Source: CBDFLA01 sp965248915
GTDB lineage: Bacteria; Pseudomonadota; Alphaproteobacteria; M2410
Direction of reading: 5' to 3'
NCBI GenBank assembly: GCA_965248915.1
Contig: OZ252216.1
Coordinates: forward strand, 1,922,001 to 1,986,000
DNA length: 64,000 bases
In this document: positions 1 to 8,725 of the stretch, one piece after another
Layout of the letters: each line of letters begins with the position of its first letter
Position numbering within the stretch: position 1 is the stretch's first letter
Notes under the pieces: generated by a model
The model's database searches: none
The model's input: only the letters and a program-made list of their open reading frames with translations
Told to the model about the DNA's origin: nothing
Position numbers and translations under genes: made by a program

Positions 1-182
1 TCTTCCATGACAGAAACCGCAAAGGGATCGAGCTCCCCAGCGCGCACGCCAATGGACTCTGTGTAGACAATTTGTCCATAGAGATGGCGCATCAAACCCG
101 CCGCCATAGGCGAGCGCACCGCATTCATGTTGCAAGCGAAGAGAATGCTCGAGGGCAGCTCTTCGCCATTGGGCCCGCGCAC
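1..182 (-). CDS. Low-molecular-weight protein tyrosine phosphatase family protein, partial (3' end outside window)
   Basis: The gene runs off the left edge; about 60 N-terminal residues are visible. They contain ILFACNMNAVRSPMAAG, which has the CX5R phosphate-binding loop (C-NMNAV-R-S) of low-molecular-weight tyrosine phosphatases and ArsC-type arsenate reductases. The cysteine would form the phospho-enzyme intermediate. I chose GTG at 180-182 because no ATG is available in this frame before the stop of the upstream gene at 187-189. It is the last visible gene of the murA-hisD cluster, where such a phosphatase usually follows UPF0262 in Alphaproteobacteria. Phosphatase and arsenate reductase cannot be told apart from this fragment. 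Confidence 0.75.
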   Translation of the reverse strand, partial: MRGPNGEELPSSILFACNMNAVRSPMAAGLMRHLYGQIVYTESIGVRAGELDPFAVSVME

Positions 183-186
183 GTCT

Positions 187-678
187 CTACCCCCTAATAT
201 GCAAAACGCAAATGAGTGTGAATAGTCGCCGAGCTGTGTCGAAATCGACGTCAATCTTTCCGTCGAGGCGCTCCTTGAGAATCTCAGAACCCTCGTTGTG
301 CAAACCGCGACGCCCCATGTCGATTGCTTCAATTTGTGAAGGCGCCAATGTCTTAATGGCATCAAAGTAGCTCTCGCAAATCAGAAAGTAATCTTTGACG
401 ATGCGCCGGAACGGCGAAAGAGAGAGCAAGATTTCGCGAAGCAAGTCCCCGTTCTCAAGCCTTACTTCAAAAGCCAGACGATTGTCTTTGATGGCGAGCT
501 TCAAAAGATAGGGACCACCACCCGACCCAATTGGTGCAAAATAATTTTCTTCGATGAGATCAAAGATGGCGACGCTGCGCTCATGGTCGATATCTGGAGA
601 CAGGCTCACAAAATCAGTCTCGTCGAGGGAGACCTCGGCGATACGGTGCGTGTTCATCTCTGAGCGATCGTTCGACAT
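187..678 (-). CDS. UPF0262 family protein
   Basis: This 163-residue protein is soluble, with no signal peptide or membrane segment. It has the features I associate with UPF0262: an N-terminal IFDLIEENYFAP segment, then LVLENGDLL-like and SPFRRIVKDYFLICESYFDAIK segments, and a C-terminal EGSEILKERL motif. The family is confined largely to Alphaproteobacteria and has no established function. Its stop lies four bases before the GTG of the phosphatase gene and its start lies 15 bases after the hisD stop, so the genes are probably co-transcribed. The family call rests on sequence recall and the typical neighbourhood. Nothing in the sequence suggests a reaction. Confidence 0.8.
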   Translation of the reverse strand: MSNDRSEMNTHRIAEVSLDETDFVSLSPDIDHERSVAIFDLIEENYFAPIGSGGGPYLLKLAIKDNRLAFEVRLENGDLLREILLSLSPFRRIVKDYFLICESYFDAIKTLAPSQIEAIDMGRRGLHNEGSEILKERLDGKIDVDFDTARRLFTLICVLHIRG

Positions 679-693
679 ATCGCCTTTCTGAGG

Positions 694-1992
694 TCAAGTC
701 CTCTGGTTTCTCCGAATGGCGATGGATCGACCGTGGCCATCAAGTCCTTCTGCTTTTGCAAGCAACTCAGCGGCCGGTCCAATTTTGGCAAGCCCGTCTG
801 CGTCGCAACCGACCAGCGAAATACGTTTCATAAACGTAAGAACTGAAAGCCCTGATGAAAATCGAGCGCTTCGCGCCGTCGGCAAAACGTGGTTCGTGCC
901 CGCAATATAATCGCCGACGGCTTCTGGCGCGTATCTGCCGAGGAAAATCGCACCGGCATTGCGAACTGTGGCGGCCAAGGTGTCCGCATTGCCCACAGCA
1001 AGCTCCAAGTGTTCCGGAGCAATTCGGTCGATCAATGGCAATGCATTTTCCAAGTCGGACACTACGATTATGGCCCCAAACTTTTCCCATGCTGCCCGTG
1101 CGATGTCGGCCCTCGGCAACGTCTGGAGTTCGCTCTCAATGGCAACAACAACCTGATCAGCAAAACTTTGACTGTCGGTAATGAGGATCGACTGGGACGA
1201 CACATCATGTTCGACCTGGCTCAACAAATCAGCCGCGATCCATGTTGGATCATTTATGTCGTCCGCGACCACCAAAATCTCTGAAGGTCCAGCAATCATA
1301 TCAATGCCCACGGTCCCAAACACTTGTGCTTTAGCTTCAGCCACAAAAGCGTTGCCCGGCCCAACGATCATATCAACTGGCGCAATGCTTTCTGTTCCAT
1401 AGGCCAGCGCGCCGATCGCTTGCGCGCCCCCAACCCGGTAGACCTCATCTACACCAGCGATCTTAGCCGCAGCTAGGACCAACGGATTGAGAACACCATC
1501 AGGTGTCGGCACGGTCATGACGACACGCTCAACACCTGCTACCCTCGCCGGAATGGCGTTCATGAGCACCGAACTTGGATAACTCGCCGTACCACCAGGT
1601 ACATATAGACCCGCCGCTTCAATCGCGGTCCACCGATGACCCAGGCGAATACCCTCTGCGTCCGTGTAGAGATCATCGTCCGGAACTTGGCGCTGGTGAT
1701 AGGACTCAATACGCTGTGCCGCCTGCCGCAACGCATCGAGGGTCTCAGGCTTGCAAGCCTTCACCGCCGCGTCAATCTCTTGCCCCGTGATCCGAAGTGT
1801 TTCCTTCGACAATTCAAAGGAGTCAAATTTCGCAGTCAAGTCGAACAAGGCCGCATTGCCGCGCGACTGGACATCACTCAAGATGTTTTTCACCACATCA
1901 GACACCTCACCCGACGCCTCTCGTTTCGAATTCAAGAGAGCGTCAAATTTAGTCTCGAAGTCATCCTTAGTTGTGTCGAGGAATTGAGGCAT
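694..1992 (-). CDS. hisD: Histidinol dehydrogenase
   Basis: This 432-residue cytoplasmic, zinc-dependent enzyme catalyses the last two steps of histidine synthesis, oxidising L-histidinol to L-histidine with two NAD+. The length matches the family (about 430). Visible motifs are VGPGNAFVAEAK (NAD site region), AGPSEILV, DLLSQVEHD (Gln and His zinc ligands), RIAPEHLEL (the catalytic Glu-His pair) and GDYIAGTNHVLPT (Asp ligand). The C-terminal LDGHGRS supplies the last His ligand. It lies between a DUF2948 gene and UPF0262 with short gaps on the minus strand. Histidine biosynthesis is the only pathway implied, and nothing in the protein looks damaged. Confidence 0.97.
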   Translation of the reverse strand: MPQFLDTTKDDFETKFDALLNSKREASGEVSDVVKNILSDVQSRGNAALFDLTAKFDSFELSKETLRITGQEIDAAVKACKPETLDALRQAAQRIESYHQRQVPDDDLYTDAEGIRLGHRWTAIEAAGLYVPGGTASYPSSVLMNAIPARVAGVERVVMTVPTPDGVLNPLVLAAAKIAGVDEVYRVGGAQAIGALAYGTESIAPVDMIVGPGNAFVAEAKAQVFGTVGIDMIAGPSEILVVADDINDPTWIAADLLSQVEHDVSSQSILITDSQSFADQVVVAIESELQTLPRADIARAAWEKFGAIIVVSDLENALPLIDRIAPEHLELAVGNADTLAATVRNAGAIFLGRYAPEAVGDYIAGTNHVLPTARSARFSSGLSVLTFMKRISLVGCDADGLAKIGPAAELLAKAEGLDGHGRSIAIRRNQRT

Positions 1993-2003
1993 TTTCGTTC
2001 ACA

Positions 2004-2468
2004 TCAATCCGAGCCAGCATCGTCGTGGCTCGGCAAGTGCGGGGTCGTCCAAGAAGCACCGCGATCTGAGAGCGTCGCTTCGATACATTCGACCTGCACG
2101 CGGACCGTGGCACCGCCAGCAAAATCAAAAACCACAACCCCACTGCCGTCTTCCTTCGGATCAAATTCCACAGCCAGCAATGAAAGAAGAGCTTGAGCGT
2201 CGCTTTGGTCAAATCCCTTGGCTTGGACATTAGTGACTTGATCGAAGTGGAGGCCCGCAAGCGTTCGAAAAAACTTCCGGCCTTTGCTTGGACGCCCACG
2301 CTTTCGATCCACCCCTTCCCAGCAGAAGCGATTGAGGAGCAGCGCAAACCGCCGATGTTTTGGGAGATACGCAATATCCCCGACGCGCAAAATCGCGTCC
2401 TGCAAATGGGCCGAAACAACGGCAAGGTCGTCGGCATCGAGAGCCCGGAGCCTGAGAGGGTCAATCAC
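2004..2468 (-). CDS. DUF2948 family protein
   Basis: This 154-residue soluble protein starts MIDPLRLRALDADDLAVVSAHLQDA and contains YLPKHRRFALLLNRFCWE, the conserved core of DUF2948. Function is unknown. The gene normally lies between murA and hisD in Rhizobiales and relatives, and it does so here: 83 bases after the murA stop and 11 bases before hisD. The acidic, beta-rich C-terminus (GSGVVVFDFAGGATVRVQVECI) ends in a short Ser/Asp tail. No catalytic motif is evident. Co-transcription with murA and hisD is inferred from spacing only. Confidence 0.85.
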   Translation of the reverse strand: MIDPLRLRALDADDLAVVSAHLQDAILRVGDIAYLPKHRRFALLLNRFCWEGVDRKRGRPSKGRKFFRTLAGLHFDQVTNVQAKGFDQSDAQALLSLLAVEFDPKEDGSGVVVFDFAGGATVRVQVECIEATLSDRGASWTTPHLPSHDDAGSD

Positions 2469-2551
2469 GTTTTCTTATCTTTCTTAAGGAGCGAGGGCCT
2501 GCTCATCAGGCCGGGCACATCATACGGATTTCCGCCCCAAGGCCAACTGTT

Positions 2552-3820
2552 CTAGCTGCTGACCCGACGAATATTCGCACCAACGCCGGAAAGCTTCTCC
2601 TCAAGGCGGGAAAAGCCGCGATCCAGATGATAGACGCGGTTCACCGTCGTCGTGCCCTCAGCCCCAATGGCCGCTGCAATCAAACTGACCGACGCCCGCA
2701 AATCTGTCGCCATAACAGGCGCGCCGCGCAGTTTCTCAACACCGGTAACCGTTGCCACTTGGCCATCGACGGAGATCTGGGCCCCCATGCGGTTGAGCTC
2801 TGGTACATGCATGAACCGGTTCTCAAAGATCGTCTCGGTGATGTGGGATTTGCCCTGACATGTTACCATCAGCGCCATGAATTGCGCCTGCAAGTCCGTT
2901 GGAAACCCAGGATAGGGCTCGGTTACCACATCGACACCCAGATGCGGACCCCCATTGTGAATGTGAATACCGTCGACAACCTCATCCACCGTGAGCCCCG
3001 CGTTGCGCAGAACGGGGATGACGGAAGCAATCAAATCAGCTCGCGTGCCTTTGAGCGTGAGTTCACCGCCGGCCGACCCCACCATCATGGCATAGGTTCC
3101 GGTCTCGATCCGGTCTGGCAGGACCCGGTGCGTGGCTCCGTGCAATCGGTCGACCCCTTGAATGGTGAGCGTGGAGGAACCTAAGCCCTCGATCTTGGCG
3201 CCCATCCCATTGAGGCAATTGGCGAGGTCCGTAATCTCAGGTTCCTGCGCCGCATTGCGCATCACCGTTTCACCTTTGGCAAGCGAGGCCGCCATCAAGA
3301 GATTTTCGGTTGCACCAACCGACACAAATGGAAACTCGATCGCGCCGCCCTTCAGGCCGCCCGGCGCGCGGGCATAGACATACCCGTCTTTAAGTTCAAT
3401 CGATGCGCCGAGCCTCTTAAGTCCTGCCAAATGCAAATCGACCGGACGCGTGCCGATGGCGCATCCGCCAGGAAGTGACACTTTGGCCTCATGGCATCGA
3501 CCAAGCAAAGGTCCGATCACCAAAAAGCTTGCACGCATCTTCCGCACCAAATCGTACGGCGCCGTCGTGCTGGTAATCTTTTCTGCATGCAGTTGAAGAC
3601 CGCTGCCTACACCTTCGCCTTGTCGCTCAATTTCGACTCCATGTTGAGCCAGTATTTGCTTCAACGTGGTGATGTCCGCTAGACGCGGCACGTGGCTCAA
3701 TGTCAGCGGCTCGTCCGACAAAAGGCTCGCCACCATAAGCGGCAAAGCGGCGTTCTTTGCACCGGAGATTTCAATCTCCCCTTTGAGCGGTGTTCCGCCG
3801 ACGATTTCAATTCGGTCCAT
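2552..3820 (-). CDS. murA: UDP-N-acetylglucosamine 1-carboxyvinyltransferase
   Basis: MurA transfers enolpyruvate from PEP to UDP-GlcNAc, the first committed step of peptidoglycan synthesis, in the cytoplasm. I start it at ATG 3818-3820 (MDRIEIVGGTPLKGEI), giving 422 residues, the normal length. An in-frame ATG at 3949 would add 43 residues that match nothing in the family. Motifs seen are SGAKNAALPLMVASLL (the K-N substrate-binding pair), the loop LPGGCAIGTRPVD with the catalytic, fosfomycin-sensitive Cys, and PYPGFPTDLQAQFMAL. It heads the cluster leading to hisD. The active-site Cys indicates no intrinsic fosfomycin-resistance substitution at that position. Confidence 0.96.
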   Translation of the reverse strand: MDRIEIVGGTPLKGEIEISGAKNAALPLMVASLLSDEPLTLSHVPRLADITTLKQILAQHGVEIERQGEGVGSGLQLHAEKITSTTAPYDLVRKMRASFLVIGPLLGRCHEAKVSLPGGCAIGTRPVDLHLAGLKRLGASIELKDGYVYARAPGGLKGGAIEFPFVSVGATENLLMAASLAKGETVMRNAAQEPEITDLANCLNGMGAKIEGLGSSTLTIQGVDRLHGATHRVLPDRIETGTYAMMVGSAGGELTLKGTRADLIASVIPVLRNAGLTVDEVVDGIHIHNGGPHLGVDVVTEPYPGFPTDLQAQFMALMVTCQGKSHITETIFENRFMHVPELNRMGAQISVDGQVATVTGVEKLRGAPVMATDLRASVSLIAAAIGAEGTTTVNRVYHLDRGFSRLEEKLSGVGANIRRVSS

Positions 3821-3875
3821 GTCTTGTCTCTTTTGTGGGAGGTCCAAAGCCACAACACTCTGGCGCACGATCCCG

Positions 3876-4148
3876 TCAGAATTTTGGTGGCTCACGCCTT
3901 GTTCTCGCCTTGATCCCTCCGGTCTTCCCATTGTCTTCCGCATCGCCATCTGAGGGCGCCTCAGTCGACGAAACCGCCTGCTTGCGCCGACGCAGATTAT
4001 CGCGCAAGGCTTTGGCTAATCGCGCCTCACGCGCGGCCTTCTTTTTGTCCTTCTGGGTCGACGTGTTTTCCGCCACAGATTTGGCCTCGAAAGGGACAGG
4101 AATCTCAGGTTTCGGCGCCCTTGTATCGGGCTCCGGCGCGCCGCGCAA
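3876..4148 (-). CDS. Small basic conserved protein upstream of murA
   Basis: This 90-residue, strongly charged, probably disordered protein has a central block (KKAAREARLAKALRDNLRRRKQ) typical of short proteins encoded beside murA in many alphaproteobacteria. Their function is unknown. There is no signal peptide or membrane segment. The N-terminal third is rich in Pro and Glu and the C-terminus in Arg and Lys. Its stop lies 55 bases before the murA start on the same strand, so it could be the first gene of the murA operon. Low complexity makes the call less certain than for its neighbours, but the LRxNLxRRK motif argues that it is a real gene. Confidence 0.6.
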   Translation of the reverse strand: MRGAPEPDTRAPKPEIPVPFEAKSVAENTSTQKDKKKAAREARLAKALRDNLRRRKQAVSSTEAPSDGDAEDNGKTGGIKARTRREPPKF

Positions 4149-4330
4149 TGGTTGCGATGCTTGGGCCTGCCTTAGCTGGCATGGAATGTCTCAATATTCG
4201 GCTGAAAACCTTCCATTTAGCCCTTCCCTTACCCTGCAGCTTGCGCTATAGCAGCCGCGGCCCCCGCCAAATCGGGCCGCCGGAGCCACCCAACTCTCAG
4301 GGCAAAAAGGCTCCCCTACCTGGTGACAAG

Positions 4331-4405
<75 letters not shown>

Positions 4406-4505
4406 GGAAAGTCTCTAGTCCTCACATCCTCGATAACAGACCTTTGATCCGGCAAGTCGCGCGTATCCGTGTATGACTAGCTCACGCCTGCAATAATCGG
4501 AGATC

Positions 4506-4868
4506 ATGATGCACGCCCTATTTCCTTACTTTGAACAACTCGCCACTTTGATCGACATCATCGGCATTCTGATCATCCTCTATGGTTTTGTTATCAGCCT
4601 AGTAAGCCTCATGCGCGTTGAATTCGGTCGTCTGCGAGGTAAAAATCGCGGCATCAGAGAATGCCAACATGTGCGCCTAGAACTTGGCACCTACATCTTG
4701 GTCGGTATCGAATTCATGATCGCCTCTGACATCATCAACACCGTGATTTCAAAGACGTTGGAGAGTTTGATCTTCGTCAGCGCGTTGGTGGTCATCCGCA
4801 CCGCCATCAGTTTCTTCTTAGGGCGAGAACTCGCCGAAGTCGAAGCCATCGAGAAAGTGAAGGCCTGA
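4506..4868 (+). CDS. DUF1622 family membrane protein
   Basis: This 120-residue integral membrane protein has three predicted membrane segments, about residues 10-36, 60-80 and 85-106. It carries the DUF1622 signature: IIGILIILYGF near the N-terminus, then LELGTYILVGIEFMIASDII and VVIRTAISFFLGRELAEVE. The family is small and uncharacterised. The ATG at 4506 is preferred over a second Met one codon later, and neither changes the topology. It sits alone after tRNA-Thr with no obvious operon partner, unless the small gene at 4957 belongs with it. No transport or enzymatic motif is visible. Confidence 0.85.
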   Translation: MMHALFPYFEQLATLIDIIGILIILYGFVISLVSLMRVEFGRLRGKNRGIRECQHVRLELGTYILVGIEFMIASDIINTVISKTLESLIFVSALVVIRTAISFFLGRELAEVEAIEKVKA

Positions 4869-4956
4869 GCCATCTCCCCTGAATGGACACGTTTGCTCAC
4901 GCTAAAAAAGGTGTGTAAGTTTGACGAGCTGCACTTCAATGACCGGAGGATTAGAG

Positions 4957-5088
4957 ATGATGTCCCGTACAACAACGTTGCTCTTGGCAATCACCGCGGC
5001 GACAATTAAGTTTACCATGACCGCGCAGTCCATGATGCTTCTGCGCTCCGTTTCCAAACCACAAGAGCTTGTCAAAACAATGGAGTGA
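4957..5088 (+). CDS. Hypothetical 43-residue peptide
   Basis: A short reading frame starts at ATG 4957, six bases after a good Shine-Dalgarno sequence (GGAGG in ACCGGAGGATTAGAG), and ends at TGA 5086-5088. The peptide (MMSRTTTLLLAITAATIKF, then a Met-rich stretch and SKPQELVKTME) has one hydrophobic N-terminal segment, like a signal or single-pass membrane peptide. I do not recognise a family. Its stop lies 74 bases before the Rieske oxygenase start, so it could be co-transcribed. The main support is the ribosome binding site. Confidence 0.4.
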   Translation: MMSRTTTLLLAITAATIKFTMTAQSMMLLRSVSKPQELVKTME

Positions 5089-5162
5089 GAAGTCGACCGC
5101 TTTTTTCACGGCCAGCACACTCAAATTTGAGTATTGTATTTGCGACCCTCAAGAGGATCCCG

Positions 5163-6365
5163 ATGGACTTGCAATCTCTCATCAAGAGACAAAAGCCAGG
5201 CTACTGTTTGGATCAGGCCTTCTACAAAGACCCTGAAATCTACAATTCAGAGATGAGCCGTGTCCTCTCGAAGAATTGGTGTTTTGCAGGTCACGTGAGC
5301 CAGATCCCGAGCAAGGGCGACTATTTCCTGTTCGAAATCGGCGCGGAGTCAGTGATCGTGATTCGCGGGCGCGATAATGAAATCCACGCCCTCATGAATG
5401 TCTGTCGCCATCGTGGCTCACACATCTGTTTGGAGCGCGAAGGATCCACCAATGTTCTGACCTGCCCATATCATGCTTGGGCCTACGATTTCGACGGAAC
5501 GCTCAAAATAGCCCAGCACATGGGTGACGACTTCGACATCTCAAAACACAATCTTCACAAGGCGAATATCGAAGTGATTGCCAACATGGTCTTTGTGTGT
5601 CTGTCCGACACTCCACCATCTCTTGATCCCGCCAAACGGAATCTGGCGCCGGTGTTTGAGATGTTTGATTTCGATAACATGAAGCTGGCCACGCACAAGC
5701 GCTACAAGATCAATGCGAACTGGAAGCTCGCGCTTGAGAACTATCACGAGTGTTATCATTGCGCGCCTTCACACCCTGAATATGCAAGCATGCACACACT
5801 AAAACTTGGCCCCGATGAAATCGATGATCGTCAATCTCATATGCTGGAGATGTTTCCCGCTTGCGGCATCCGCGAAATGGAAATGGATCATCTAGACGAT
5901 CGTATGCCGTCTGATGTTCAGGGCTACGCCTACAGCCGAACAGCACTTTTCCCAGGCATCAAGACCGGCAGCAAAGATGGACAACCACTCGCACCGCTGC
6001 TGGCCAACTTGAAAGACTATGACAGTGGCGCGTCAGATCTCAACATAGGACCCTTCAGCTTCTTCTTGATCTATTCTGACCACATGATGGGATATCGCTT
6101 CCTGCCCATCGACGTAGATACCTGTCATTGCGACATCTACTGGATCGTGCGAGGTGATGCTGAGGAAGGGAAAGACTACGACCTCGAGAAACTCACCTGG
6201 CTCTGGCACGTCACCACGCTCGCCGATGAGAAGATCATCATCAACAACCAAAAGGGTATGAACTCAATGTTCTATGAGCCCGGACCCTACTCCGAAATGG
6301 AACACTGGGCGCGCCGGCACAATGAATGGTATCTCCGCGAAATGGCGATTGAGCCCACCTCCTAA
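5163..6365 (+). CDS. Rieske non-heme iron oxygenase, alpha subunit (aromatic-ring or quaternary-amine type)
   Basis: This 400-residue cytoplasmic oxygenase component has an N-terminal Rieske [2Fe-2S] domain with Cys81-X-His83 (CRHRGSH) and Cys101-X2-His104 (CPYHAW). The C-terminal catalytic domain binds mononuclear iron through the ENYHECYHCAPSHPEY motif (His199, His204) and a later Asp, probably in LADEKIIINNQKG. I start at ATG 5163, eight bases after AGAGGA; an upstream GTG at 5085 would add 26 unrelated residues. The ENYxECYHC motif also occurs in glycine-betaine and carnitine-type oxygenases, so the substrate may not be aromatic. No ferredoxin reductase gene is adjacent, so electrons must come from elsewhere. 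Confidence 0.88.
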   Translation: MDLQSLIKRQKPGYCLDQAFYKDPEIYNSEMSRVLSKNWCFAGHVSQIPSKGDYFLFEIGAESVIVIRGRDNEIHALMNVCRHRGSHICLEREGSTNVLTCPYHAWAYDFDGTLKIAQHMGDDFDISKHNLHKANIEVIANMVFVCLSDTPPSLDPAKRNLAPVFEMFDFDNMKLATHKRYKINANWKLALENYHECYHCAPSHPEYASMHTLKLGPDEIDDRQSHMLEMFPACGIREMEMDHLDDRMPSDVQGYAYSRTALFPGIKTGSKDGQPLAPLLANLKDYDSGASDLNIGPFSFFLIYSDHMMGYRFLPIDVDTCHCDIYWIVRGDAEEGKDYDLEKLTWLWHVTTLADEKIIINNQKGMNSMFYEPGPYSEMEHWARRHNEWYLREMAIEPTS

Positions 6366-6367
6366 TC

Positions 6368-6383
6368 GAACTCACTTGAGTTC
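6368..6383. terminator. Inverted repeat between convergent genes
   Basis: GAACTC-ACTT-GAGTTC forms a six-base stem (seven bases if the loop is two) exactly between the end of the Rieske gene and the end of yghU on the other strand. Its position suits a bidirectional terminator. No strong U-tract follows on either side, so the call is weak. Confidence 0.35.
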
Positions 6384-7245
6384 ATTCAGCATCAGCCCCG
6401 ACATTGTCAAAATCGCTCGCATCATGTCGCTCTGGCAATTGGCTTTCCGGTTCACCCCAGGCACGATTCACCATACGCCCTCTTTTGACCGGTTCGCGTT
6501 GTGCCAATTCATCGGTCCATCGAATGACATTCTCGTATGTATGAGCCTCGATAAACTCACCAGCCTCATAGAGAATGCCTTTGACGAGCGCGCCGTACCA
6601 CGGCCAGATGGACATGTCCGCGATTGAATATTCATCCCCGCAAAAAAACTGGTTTTCCGCCAAATGCTGATCGAGAACATGAAGTTGGCGCTTCACTTCC
6701 ATGGTGTAGCGGTTGATCGGATATTTGAGCTTTTCTGGCGCATAGGCGTAGAAGTGACCAAATCCACCGCCAAGATAGGGCGTGGCGCCCATCTGCCAAA
6801 AGAGCCACGAGTAACACTCCGCGCGCAGAGCAGGGTCCTCTGGCAAAAATGCACCAAATTTTTCGGCGAGGTAGAGAAGTATGGCGCCTGATTCAAAAAC
6901 ACGGACGGGCTCATCGCTGCTGTGATCCATCAACGCCGGTATTTTAGAGTTTGGATTTGCCGCAACAAATCCACTTGCAAATTGATCACCTTCTCCGATG
7001 TTGGTGATCCAAGCATTGTACTCCGCCCCTTTATGCCCAAGGGCCAACAACTCTTCCAACAGCACCGTGACTTTGACACCATTGGGAGTGGCCAATGAAT
7101 AGAGTTGCAAAGGGTGTTTCCCAATTGGCAGGTCTTTTTCATGTGTAAACCCAGAAATGGGGCGATTAATTTTCGAGAATCGACCACCGCTCTCAACCTC
7201 CCAAGTCCAAACTTTGGGGGGTTCGTAATTAGTTACTTCTGACAC
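6382..7245 (-). CDS. yghU: Glutathione-dependent disulfide-bond oxidoreductase, YghU-like
   Basis: This 287-residue cytoplasmic protein of the glutathione transferase superfamily, YghU/Ure2-like branch, is expected to act on small disulfides using bound glutathione. The N-terminal extension (YEPPKVWTWEVESGGRFSKINRP) is characteristic of YghU. It is followed by a thioredoxin-like domain with LATPNGVKVTVLLEELL, NPNSKIPALMD and VFESGAILLYLAEKFG (the glutathione gamma-Glu site). The all-alpha domain contains FGHFYAYAPEK and CGDEYSIADMSIWPW. The length matches E. coli YghU (288). It lies 34 bases after the metallo-hydrolase gene on the same strand, so the two may form an operon. Their functional link is unknown. 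Confidence 0.92.
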   Translation of the reverse strand: MSEVTNYEPPKVWTWEVESGGRFSKINRPISGFTHEKDLPIGKHPLQLYSLATPNGVKVTVLLEELLALGHKGAEYNAWITNIGEGDQFASGFVAANPNSKIPALMDHSSDEPVRVFESGAILLYLAEKFGAFLPEDPALRAECYSWLFWQMGATPYLGGGFGHFYAYAPEKLKYPINRYTMEVKRQLHVLDQHLAENQFFCGDEYSIADMSIWPWYGALVKGILYEAGEFIEAHTYENVIRWTDELAQREPVKRGRMVNRAWGEPESQLPERHDASDFDNVGADAE

Positions 7246-7279
7246 ATCACTTCTCCATCAATTCCATTTCAATCCGCAG

Positions 7280-8362
7280 TCACAAAAGTGACCTCACTTC
7301 GATTGTTTCACTCTCGCTCGGCAAACTCAAAAGAACGCCGTCCGTCCCAAGCGTAATTTGGCCATCAAACTTCTTGCGGGCATCCCCCATCAACACTTTG
7401 TTTAGGAAAGTCGGAACTGGCGGGACTATATGGTAGAGGAGCAGGTGCTTGGCTCCCGCTTCTTGCGCCAATTGGGCCGCCTCCTCAGGAGTTGTGTGGT
7501 AGTCAGGAATGTCAAACATGATTTGTGCCAAACGATCCTGACCGACTTCGCGCGCTTTCTTCTCAATCCGACTTATGAGCGCCGGCTGCAACATTTCATG
7601 TACCAGAACATCAACGCCTTGGGCTTGTGAAAGGACTGAGGGAGAAGCAACTGTATCGCCGCTAATCACAACAGATCGGCCACGGTACTCAAAGCGATAT
7701 CCCACAGAAGGCGATATAGGGGCGTGATCAACATTGAATGCGGTCACCGTCAGACCATCCTCCTGCAAGATAATTTGCGAAGCCAACGGATCACTGCCCA
7801 GATTATAAGCAAGAGCGACACCTCCGGCACCTGAGCTCGGGGCAACACCTTCGCCATGGTGCACCGTTCGATATGTCGAATCGAGTGCATAGGCTTCATT
7901 GAGTCCAGCGACAATCCGCTCAACGCCGCCCGGCCCATAAACCGGAACAGACGATGTGCTTGCACTTTGTACCCAGCGATTCATCATCAACTCCCCAAGA
8001 CCATCGATATGATCAGAGTGAAAATGGGTCAGAAAGATCGCCCGAATGTTGCCAGCACCAACTCCGGTCAAACCAAGGGCGCCAGACGAGCCCGATCCAG
8101 CGTCAATGGCGTAGAGTGATGATCCCGCAATCACAAAAACACATGCAGCACCTCTGTCGCGATTGGGGAATGGTCCACCCGACCCACACAGCCCAACATG
8201 TAACCCATTAGGTAGAGATCCGATGACATCACGGGCAAGATTCTTCTCCGCTTGCCGATCAAACAAGACAAGAGAGATGGGAACTTGAAAGATCTTGAGC
8301 CCCGCAAGACCCATGACCACCAACCCTACAAAGATCAATGAAATCCTAGAGACCAAATTCAT
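7280..8362 (-). CDS. MBL-fold metallo-hydrolase, membrane-anchored, RNase Z/arylsulfatase-like
   Basis: This 360-residue protein has one N-terminal hydrophobic segment (about residues 5-28), acting as signal anchor or signal peptide. A metallo-beta-lactamase domain follows with THFHSDHIDGLGEL (HXHXDH zinc motif), a downstream FNVDHAP, ISGDTVASPSV (Asp ligand) and a late LLLYHIVPP histidine. The pattern matches the group containing RNase Z-like and AtsA-type hydrolases. The exported N-terminus argues against tRNA processing, so a periplasmic small-molecule hydrolase is more likely. Substrate is unknown. It probably precedes yghU in one transcript and is divergent from the DUF418 gene. Confidence 0.8.
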   Translation of the reverse strand: MNLVSRISLIFVGLVVMGLAGLKIFQVPISLVLFDRQAEKNLARDVIGSLPNGLHVGLCGSGGPFPNRDRGAACVFVIAGSSLYAIDAGSGSSGALGLTGVGAGNIRAIFLTHFHSDHIDGLGELMMNRWVQSASTSSVPVYGPGGVERIVAGLNEAYALDSTYRTVHHGEGVAPSSGAGGVALAYNLGSDPLASQIILQEDGLTVTAFNVDHAPISPSVGYRFEYRGRSVVISGDTVASPSVLSQAQGVDVLVHEMLQPALISRIEKKAREVGQDRLAQIMFDIPDYHTTPEEAAQLAQEAGAKHLLLYHIVPPVPTFLNKVLMGDARKKFDGQITLGTDGVLLSLPSESETIEVRSLL

Positions 8363-8725
8363 ATGCCACCAACCCCAAAAATCACGCCATCACGTGCCAA
8401 CAAACACTCGAGAAAATAAACCTACCAGACCCGCCTTTACCCGTACAACAGCGACCATCACAATCCCATTAGGTTCCGAACGACAACCAACAAGACCAGG
8501 AATTTCGATCACGAAGACAAGAGCCGCCCCACTCTGTCACAACCAGAGTAGGCGCGCCAAAGTCACCAAACGAGACAACCATATCCCTATTGCCAACAGA
8601 ATCGATAAATCGGTATGGTTGCACGGTCGAGAAGGTCGACGGCGGAAGGCATCGCAGATAGTCCTTTGTTGGTGGATCGACCCAACAGGCGTACTTCAAA
8701 GCAATGATCAGCTGCAAGAATATCA
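8363..8725. other. Intergenic region between divergent genes
   Basis: These 363 bases separate the starts of the metallo-hydrolase (minus) and DUF418 (plus) genes, so promoters for both should lie here. I see no convincing coding frame, RNA gene or repeat. The sequence is A/C-rich near 8363-8500. Confidence 0.5.

Noticed and set aside
1636..2196. A 186-codon plus-strand frame
   Set aside because: It lies antisense to hisD and the DUF2948 gene, both well supported.
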